19,464 nt of DNA. It comes from a bacterium UBA2214. Lineage in GTDB: Bacteria; Zhuqueibacterota; Zhuqueibacteria; Residuimicrobiales; Residuimicrobiaceae. Position numbers and translations under genes: made by a program. Under the pieces are notes generated by a model. That model ran no database searches. It had not been told where the DNA came from and saw nothing but the letters and a program-made list of their open reading frames with translations. Positions 14,332-19,464 of this stretch are shown here, piece after piece. The stretch's first letter is position 1; each line of letters starts with the position of its first letter. The DNA is taken from contig DCUM01000066.1 of NCBI GenBank assembly GCA_002327255.1, positions 20,732 through 40,195 of the forward strand, written 5' to 3'.

Positions 14332-15498
14332 ATGAAACTCCATCCAGAGTCCCTCACCCAAGCCCTGCACCGCCTCGTCGCCGCAGGACTGCTTCTCGGC
14401 GCGCTGATGGCGCCGCTCGGGGCTCAAATCGGGCTCTCGGTGCAGAACGAAAGCGGCTATACCAGCAATGCGTTCGCCAATTACTACGCCGCGCCCGATT
14501 ACTTTACCAGCACCACCGCCGGCATCCATTACGACTGGCTGCGCGAATCCAGTGGCAACCGCCTCTACTATCAGGGCGAATGGATCCTCTTCAACGACTA
14601 TCGCGATCGCAATGCCCAGCAACACGAGGCCGGCCTCAAAGGCTATCAACTCCTGGAAGACTCCGGGCACCGCATCGATTGGGGCATCCGTCTGCAAACC
14701 CTGCGCTATGCGGAAACCTACCGCTGGTATGAACAGAATCGGGCTTCGGCCTATGCGCAGTTAAAATATGTGGCCCAACCCTTCTGGTTTATCTATGCCG
14801 GCATCAATCTGACCCACATCGATTATCCCCGGTTGACGCCGTTCGCGCACTTTCGCGTGCACGGATTTATCCGCAACAGCTGGTTCCTGGACACCGGCAC
14901 AACGCTGATCTGCGAAACCGGTTTGCTGCAAAAGAGCTATTCGCAGCTGGATCAACCCCGCACGGCACTGGATGCGCCGGAAATCGTCTATGGCACACCG
15001 GGCAGCAGCCTGCAGGGCACCCTGGCGCTGCGCGCGGCGCAAGCGGTGACGGCGCGCTCCGGACTCAGCCTCGAATACCGGGTGCGGCACAATTTTTCCA
15101 ATGCCTCCCGCTACCTCGCCTCTGCAGAAGGCGGCTATTTTTCCGACGAAGATCTCTTTGAGGATATTTTTGCGCACCACGGACAATCCCTGGCCGCCAC
15201 TTACAAGCAGCGGCTGCCGTGGCTGATGCAGTTTTCAGTGAATGGACAGTGGGCCGGCAAGCAGTACGATGAGCGATTGGCTGCTGATTTGACCGGGGTC
15301 ATTTTCGAGGATGGGCGCCTGCGCAGCGACACGCGGCGCGCTTTGTGGCTCGAAGTGGAAAAACAGATTCGTCTCACAGCGGCACTCGCGCCGCTCAAGC
15401 TCTCCCTCACCCTCTCACAGGTGAAAAACCACTCCAACGATCCCTTCTACAATTACACCAGTGGCTACTGGGGCGTGCAGTTCCAGCAGGGTTTCTAG
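14332..15498 (+). CDS. Predicted outer-membrane beta-barrel protein of unknown function
   Basis: This is a 388-residue exported protein. The signal peptide covers about 1-31 (LHRLVAAGLLLGALMAPLGAQ). The rest alternates short amphipathic strands rich in Tyr/Trp/Phe (for example YYQGEWILFNDYRDRN, WGIRLQTLRYAETYRWY) with polar turns. The chain ends YWGVQFQQGF, with a terminal phenylalanine as in outer-membrane barrels recognised by the BAM complex. I do not recognise a specific family; a porin-like or surface channel role is only inferred. The start at ATG 14332 is preferred over ATG 14305 because AAGGA lies 8 bases ahead and the signal peptide follows. It lies 130 bases after the sigma-54-driven repeat-protein gene in the same direction. 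Its stop codon overlaps that of the convergent response regulator. Confidence 0.72.
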   Translation: MKLHPESLTQALHRLVAAGLLLGALMAPLGAQIGLSVQNESGYTSNAFANYYAAPDYFTSTTAGIHYDWLRESSGNRLYYQGEWILFNDYRDRNAQQHEAGLKGYQLLEDSGHRIDWGIRLQTLRYAETYRWYEQNRASAYAQLKYVAQPFWFIYAGINLTHIDYPRLTPFAHFRVHGFIRNSWFLDTGTTLICETGLLQKSYSQLDQPRTALDAPEIVYGTPGSSLQGTLALRAAQAVTARSGLSLEYRVRHNFSNASRYLASAEGGYFSDEDLFEDIFAHHGQSLAATYKQRLPWLMQFSVNGQWAGKQYDERLAADLTGVIFEDGRLRSDTRRALWLEVEKQIRLTAALAPLKLSLTLSQVKNHSNDPFYNYTSGYWGVQFQQGF

Positions 15499-16862
15499 GC
15501 ACGCCGTTCGGCGGCGCTTTTCAGGCCATATTTCTGCAGTTTGTAGCGCAAATGCCGTTCGCTCATGCCCAGGCGGCGCGCCGCCTGACTCTGCACACCG
15601 CCCGCCTTCTGCAGGGCCTCCCTGATCAGCTGGATCTCAAAGGCGGCAACCCGTTCTTCAAAGGTCGCGGCCGTGCTTTCGGGTGACGCCTCGCTCGATG
15701 GCGCAAACGGCAAATCCTGAACGCCGATCCATTCATCGCGGCTCAGAATCACCGCCTGCTCCATGAGATGCTGCAGTTCGCGCACATTGCCCGGAAAAGC
15801 ATATTTGACCAGCGCATCCGCCGCCTCGCGGGTCAGACCGCGGATGGCCTTGTCATTTTCCTTCACAAATTGCCTGATGAAGTGATCGGCCAGCAGCAGG
15901 ATATCCTTTTTACGCTCACGCAGCGGCGGCAATTCGATGCGAATCACCTTGAGGCGGTAATACAAATCTTCCCGGAACGTGCCCTCCTCCACCATCTTCT
16001 CCAGATGCCGGTGCGTCGCGGTGACGAGCCGGACATCGGCCATAATTGGCTGCGAAGCGCCGACGCGCTCGAACTGCTGCTCCTGCAGCACCCGCAGCAG
16101 TTTGGCCTGAATCGTGAGCGGCATATCGCCCACCTCATCGATGAAGAGGGTGCCTCCCTGCGCCGCCTCGAAGCGGCCCTGCCGCATCCTCTCCGCGCCT
16201 GTAAAAGCCCCCTTTTCATGGCCGAACAATTCGCTCTCCACCAGGGTCTCGGGCAATGCGGCCATGTTGACGGCGATGAAGGGATTCTGTGCGCGCGGAC
16301 TGGCGAGATGAATGGCCTTGGCCACCAGTTCCTTGCCGGTGCCGCTCTCTCCGAGTATCAGGATGGTGGCGCGGCTGGCGGCCGCCCGCGCCGCCACGCT
16401 CAGGGCCCCCTGCATCGATTCGGATTGTGTGAGGATGCCGCCGAACTGCAGGCGCTCGGCGACGAGGCTGCGCAGGCGCTCGTTTTCCGAGATGAGCTGC
16501 TTGCGTTCCAGCGCCTTGGCGATGACGATCTCGAGCTGATCCAGATCGACGGGTTTGGTGATGAAATCGACCGCACCCTCCTTCATGGCGGCAACCGCGT
16601 CCTCGAGCGTGCCGAAGGCGGTCATGAGAATAACCCCGATCTGCGGGTTGAGACTTTTAACCTCCGCGAGCAGACGGGCGCCATCCATATGGGGCATGCG
16701 CAGATCCGACAGGACCAGATCCACGGCCTGCCGGCGCACGATCTCCAGGGCCGCGTTGCCATCCGCCGCCATCAGGGTGAGATAATGCCTTTTGCGCAAA
16801 AATCCATCGAGGGTGTTGCGCTGCGTCGCTTCATCATCGACGATCAATATGGTATGGGCCAT
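15495..16862 (-). CDS. Sigma-54-dependent response regulator, NtrC family
   Basis: This is a cytoplasmic two-component transcription activator of 455 residues with three domains. The receiver (about 4-118) has acidic residues D9/D10, phospho-acceptor D53 and K103. The AAA+ domain (about 142-370) has Walker A GESGTGKE (171-178), the sigma-54-contacting GAFTGA intact at 218-223, and Walker B LFIDEVGD (239-246). The Fis-type helix-turn-helix lies near the C-terminus (QAARRLGMSERHLRYKLQKYG). It should bind an upstream enhancer and drive RNA polymerase-sigma-54. The kinase gene precedes it with 90 bases between. Its only visible target candidate is the sigma-54 promoter at 13493, beyond the convergent barrel gene. 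Its TAG stop overlaps the barrel gene's TAG in the palindrome CTAG, with no terminator between. Confidence 0.94.
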   Translation of the reverse strand: MAHTILIVDDEATQRNTLDGFLRKRHYLTLMAADGNAALEIVRRQAVDLVLSDLRMPHMDGARLLAEVKSLNPQIGVILMTAFGTLEDAVAAMKEGAVDFITKPVDLDQLEIVIAKALERKQLISENERLRSLVAERLQFGGILTQSESMQGALSVAARAAASRATILILGESGTGKELVAKAIHLASPRAQNPFIAVNMAALPETLVESELFGHEKGAFTGAERMRQGRFEAAQGGTLFIDEVGDMPLTIQAKLLRVLQEQQFERVGASQPIMADVRLVTATHRHLEKMVEEGTFREDLYYRLKVIRIELPPLRERKKDILLLADHFIRQFVKENDKAIRGLTREAADALVKYAFPGNVRELQHLMEQAVILSRDEWIGVQDLPFAPSSEASPESTAATFEERVAAFEIQLIREALQKAGGVQSQAARRLGMSERHLRYKLQKYGLKSAAERRA

Positions 16863-16890
16863 CTTCTCTCATCCTCATTGCGCAGCCGCT

Positions 16891-16956
16891 TCAGAGAGCG
16901 GCAGCAAAAAACCACAGCAATTGCAGTAACATATATCCCGAAAAACGCTGCCTCAT
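16891..16956 (-). CDS. Possible 21-residue hydrophobic mini-protein between kinase and regulator
   Basis: An ATG overlaps the kinase stop as ATGA, and 21 codons follow to a TGA. The peptide is short, with a basic start (MRQRFSG) followed by a hydrophobic run (YMLLQLLWFFAAAL), like a tiny single-pass membrane peptide. The overlap would allow translational coupling to the kinase. A hairpin (GCCGCT 16885-16890 with AGCGGC 16897-16902) overlaps its end, before the regulator gene. The frame could be chance: it is very short and no independent ribosome-binding site was identified. Confidence 0.25.
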   Translation of the reverse strand: MRQRFSGYMLLQLLWFFAAAL

Positions 16957-19016
16957 AGCGCATCCGCTTCATGGAGCGGCAGGGTGATCGAAATGCGCGT
17001 GCCCTGTCCCTCCTGACTGCTGACATCGATGCTGCCGTTGTGCTGTGAAATGATCTGCTGCACGATGCTGAGCCCGAGTCCGCTGCCCGACTCCCGCGTC
17101 GTGAAGTAGAGATTGAATATCTTGTCGAGATTTTCTTCAGCGATGCCGGCGCCGTCATCGGCAACGGACAAGCGTACGTGGGATTTATCGACCGCGCATT
17201 CCACGTGAATGGCGCCGCCCGGCTGACAGGCGGCCAGGCTGTTGTGCAGGAGATTCAACAGCACCTGCTGCAGCTTGCTGCCATCGCCCCACACCCGGGC
17301 ATCCGGCTGACACGCCGTGGTGATGGCGATCTGCCGGAGTTGCGCTTCGCTGCGCATCAGGGCCGCCGCGCGGTTGACGAGTTCCTGCAATTCCACCGCT
17401 GCCCCCTTGAGCGGCGCCGGTTTGGCAAAAGTCAGAAACTGCTGAATGATTTCATTGATGCGCTTCGCCTCATCGTGCAGGGTGCCGGTCAGCGCTCCGT
17501 ACTCATCGGCCGCTTCCCGGGGCGTGAATTCCCGGCGCAGACGCTGCGCGATCATCACAATGGCATTGAGCGGATTGCGGATTTCGTGCGCCACCCCCGC
17601 GGCGAGATGCCCCATGGCGGTGATTTGCTCGTGACGGCGCACCTGCTCTTCCAGATATCTGTTTTCGGTGCGGTCCCTGATCACGATGAAGGCCATATCC
17701 ACGACCTGCTGCGGATCGCGCACCGCCTGCACGCTGGCCTGAATGAAACGTTCCTGGTTGCCGATTATCAGCGTTGCCGCTTCGATCTCCTGGTGTTCAC
17801 CCGAAGCGATTGTTTTTTCCAGCCAGGTGCAGATTTCCGGCCAGGCTTCGCACGTTTTCGCAATGACGGAAGCAAAGGTGACGCCGAGCAGGGTCTCCGC
17901 CGCACGGTTGAAGAGAAGAACCTCGCCGGCCCGATTCACGGCGATGACAGCGTCGCTCATGTTGGCGAGAATACCCTGCGCATACCCTTCGACGCGCGTG
18001 TAGGCCGTGCGCAGATCGCGATAATACTGCAGTCCGATGAGGCCGCCGCCCGCGAGGGCGCCCAGCGCGAGCAGCAGAAAAGAGAGCAGCCAGACGCGTT
18101 TGCGCGCCTGCGCCTCGGTCTCGCGAAGATGCGTCGTGAACAATCCGATACGCATCAGGGCGCGCCGGCCATCCTGCACAAATACCGTTTGCACAATTTC
18201 GAGTACTTCGCTATCCTGAAAAAAGTCAAAGCGGGTGGCCGGTTCGGATGAGGCGAGCGCCGTCCAGAGAAAGACATCCTCCGAAATCGCCTCCATGCCG
18301 GGAACCCCTTCCGAGGCCAGCAACACCTCGGTGCTGTCCTGGACGACCGCATAGCAGACGCCGGGAGTGGCGCCGGTTTTGCGAATGAACGCGCCCGGAC
18401 CAATCGCACGGCGGAATTCCAGCATCTGGCTGGCATCGCCATTGACGACGATGGCGCCGCCGCGGCGGCGCTGCCTGGCCACGGCATAGCGGTTCGCGGG
18501 GCCGAACGCCCGTCCGCGAAAGCCGAGCACCAGTTCATTGAGGGAGTCGCTGAGAACGTCTTGCAATAGCAGGCGCGGCGCCTCCACGGGCATCCCCGAC
18601 CCTGCCGGCAGATTGGAGAGCAGCAGACGGCCGTTGCGATCGAAGACGTGGACACGAAAGAGGTTATTCTGTTGTGCGATATGCTCCAAAAGATCGCCAC
18701 TCAATAGCCCCTGATAATCCATCTCCTCGAGAATGCGGGCATTATCGAGCAGTCGCTGCGCCAGCAGTTCTTCGACATAGGAAAAGGAGTGTTCGGCCGA
18801 TTCATAGCCCTGCTGGGCGATATCCATGATGGTGTGCGCCTGTTCCTGGAGGGCGCCGATCAATTCATCACGGGTGTTTTTGAGTTCGAGCAGGGTGAAC
18901 AAAATCAGCACCGCCGCCAGGATCAAAATGAGCAAAGCGGCCAATCGTCCGGTGAAGAGGCGCGCCGTCGCCGATTTGGGCCAGGAGCGACCCTGCCGGA
19001 TGTGCGATTGTTTCAT
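16953..19016 (-). CDS. Membrane-bound PAS sensor histidine kinase
   Basis: This is the sensor partner of the downstream NtrC-type regulator, 687 residues. One membrane helix at about 22-44 and a second at about 307-331 enclose an extracytoplasmic sensor of about 260 residues of no family I can name. A cytoplasmic PAS domain follows (about 345-450; ILANMSDAVIAVNRAGEVLLFN). The HisKA domain has its phospho-acceptor H477 in AAGVAHEIRNPLNAI. The ATPase has N-box N588/N592, G1 DDGAGI (620-625) and G2 GSGLGL (644-649). All catalytic motifs are intact, so it should autophosphorylate and pass phosphate to D53 of the regulator. The architecture resembles NtrB/ZraS-type kinases paired with sigma-54 activators. 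The start has GAGG upstream, 28 bases after the DUF4177 gene. Confidence 0.92.
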   Translation of the reverse strand: MKQSHIRQGRSWPKSATARLFTGRLAALLILILAAVLILFTLLELKNTRDELIGALQEQAHTIMDIAQQGYESAEHSFSYVEELLAQRLLDNARILEEMDYQGLLSGDLLEHIAQQNNLFRVHVFDRNGRLLLSNLPAGSGMPVEAPRLLLQDVLSDSLNELVLGFRGRAFGPANRYAVARQRRRGGAIVVNGDASQMLEFRRAIGPGAFIRKTGATPGVCYAVVQDSTEVLLASEGVPGMEAISEDVFLWTALASSEPATRFDFFQDSEVLEIVQTVFVQDGRRALMRIGLFTTHLRETEAQARKRVWLLSFLLLALGALAGGGLIGLQYYRDLRTAYTRVEGYAQGILANMSDAVIAVNRAGEVLLFNRAAETLLGVTFASVIAKTCEAWPEICTWLEKTIASGEHQEIEAATLIIGNQERFIQASVQAVRDPQQVVDMAFIVIRDRTENRYLEEQVRRHEQITAMGHLAAGVAHEIRNPLNAIVMIAQRLRREFTPREAADEYGALTGTLHDEAKRINEIIQQFLTFAKPAPLKGAAVELQELVNRAAALMRSEAQLRQIAITTACQPDARVWGDGSKLQQVLLNLLHNSLAACQPGGAIHVECAVDKSHVRLSVADDGAGIAEENLDKIFNLYFTTRESGSGLGLSIVQQIISQHNGSIDVSSQEGQGTRISITLPLHEADAL

Positions 19017-19044
19017 GCCGGCCTCAGGTCACCAATGTCCAGCT

Positions 19045-19242
19045 TCACCACGATCTCTCCCGCTTGAACAGGACGACAATGAAGCGCGTGGCGCCATAGC
19101 CTTCGTTGGTGTCCAGCGAAGTCACCATCTCCCAGCCTTGCGCGCCCAGTTCATTCATCTCCTGGTCCATCTTGACTTCATCGAATTTCCCGCCCATGAA
19201 GCCGCCCGCTTTGAACTTGTAGGTCTTGTATTCCCATTTCAT
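19045..19242 (-). CDS. DUF4177-family small protein
   Basis: This is a 65-residue protein with the hallmarks of DUF4177: MKWEYKTYKFKAGG at the start, LGAQGWEMVTSL in the middle, and the closing strand RFIVVLFKRE. The family forms a small alpha/beta fold and its function is unknown. There is no signal peptide, so it is probably cytoplasmic. A GGAG ribosome-binding site lies 6 bases before ATG. It sits 18 bases after the SPFH gene and 28 bases before the kinase gene, so it likely shares their transcript. Confidence 0.85.
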   Translation of the reverse strand: MKWEYKTYKFKAGGFMGGKFDEVKMDQEMNELGAQGWEMVTSLDTNEGYGATRFIVVLFKRERSW

Positions 19243-19260
19243 ACTCAGCTCCCTGTTTGA

Positions 19261-19464
19261 TTACTTGTTCGTCGCGCCGAATCCCTGCATATTCAGCATC
19301 GGCACCGCGCCCTGCGGCAGGATGCCCCACTGTATGTTGGGGGCCAGTTTTTGCACGAATTCCCATTGAATGATGGTGGGATTTTTCGTCAGTGCCAGCT
19401 GGCGGATCTCGATGCTCTTGGCATCGCCTTCCGCTGCGACGATTTTCTGTTCCTTGCGGATTTT
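19261..19464 (-). CDS. SPFH/prohibitin-like membrane protein, C-terminal part (cut by window edge)
   Basis: The final 67 codons of a gene that enters from the right edge. The visible part opens with a charged helix (KIRKEQKIVAAEGDAKSIEI), the coiled-coil region that follows the SPFH/band-7 domain. It continues with TKNPTIIQWEFVQKLAPNIQWGILPQ, which is very similar in pattern to prohibitin-type C-termini. Such proteins form large ring-like membrane scaffolds that protect or organise membrane proteins and proteases. The N-terminal membrane anchor and the SPFH domain are outside the window, so the identification rests on the C-terminus alone. Stop TAA at 19263-19261; DUF4177 follows after 18 bases. 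Confidence 0.75.
   Translation of the reverse strand, partial: KIRKEQKIVAAEGDAKSIEIRQLALTKNPTIIQWEFVQKLAPNIQWGILPQGAVPMLNMQGFGATNK

Overview
The window looks like a piece of a chromosome from a Gram-negative, probably anaerobic or facultative bacterium of the FCB superphylum (Bacteroidetes/Calditrichota/KSB1-like; the exact phylum cannot be fixed from sequence alone). The clues are a C-terminal Por/type IX secretion (T9SS) sorting domain, an outer-membrane beta-barrel protein, tail-fibre-like secreted repeat proteins typical of that superphylum, a ferredoxin-dependent 2-oxoacid oxidoreductase, and GC-rich codons with AT-rich intergenic promoters. There are no rRNA, tRNA, CRISPR, insertion-sequence or phage structural genes.

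Left part (1-7671, all minus strand). A five-gene run reads ferredoxin subunit -> VorB-type alpha -> fused beta/gamma 2-oxoacid:ferredoxin oxidoreductase -> large radical SAM protein (TIGR03960 fused to DUF2344) -> ribonuclease G, with gaps of only 1-9 bases. It is followed, behind its own near-consensus promoter, by rplU and the start of rpmA. The radical SAM/rng/rplU/rpmA neighbourhood is a widely conserved one; the energy-metabolism genes joined to its front are the local peculiarity.

Middle part (7672-13313, minus strand). It holds a GloB/YcbL-like metallo-beta-lactamase hydrolase, a VapB-type antitoxin with no VapC toxin beside it, a short secreted protein with a T9SS sorting domain, a large secreted tail-fibre-like repeat protein, and an M24 (Xaa-Pro aminopeptidase-like) peptidase that ends in a strong intrinsic terminator. 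The spacer between the peptidase terminator and the fibre gene carries about eleven degenerate copies of a 9-base unit.

Right part (13389-19464). This is the most interesting region. A textbook sigma-54 promoter (GG-N10-GC, with TGGCACG and TTGCT) precedes a secreted protein made of three 50-residue calcium-binding-type (EF-hand/thrombospondin-3-like) repeats. A perfect 18-base palindrome sits about 120 bases upstream of the predicted start, where an enhancer-binding activator would bind. Next is an outer-membrane beta-barrel protein. Facing these two genes, and overlapping the barrel gene at a shared CTAG, is an NtrC-type sigma-54 activator with an intact GAFTGA motif and its membrane-bound PAS histidine kinase. 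A DUF4177 protein and the C-terminus of an SPFH/prohibitin-like membrane protein lie upstream of the kinase. I infer a self-contained envelope-sensing module: the kinase senses something outside the inner membrane, phosphorylates the activator, and the activator drives the sigma-54 promoter for the secreted repeat protein and barrel. A 21-codon hydrophobic ORF, coupled to the kinase stop by ATGA, lies between kinase and regulator.

Several starts were moved inward from the longest open frame to the start with the better ribosome-binding site or signal peptide (ferredoxin, VapB, T9SS protein, fibre protein, M24 peptidase, barrel protein).
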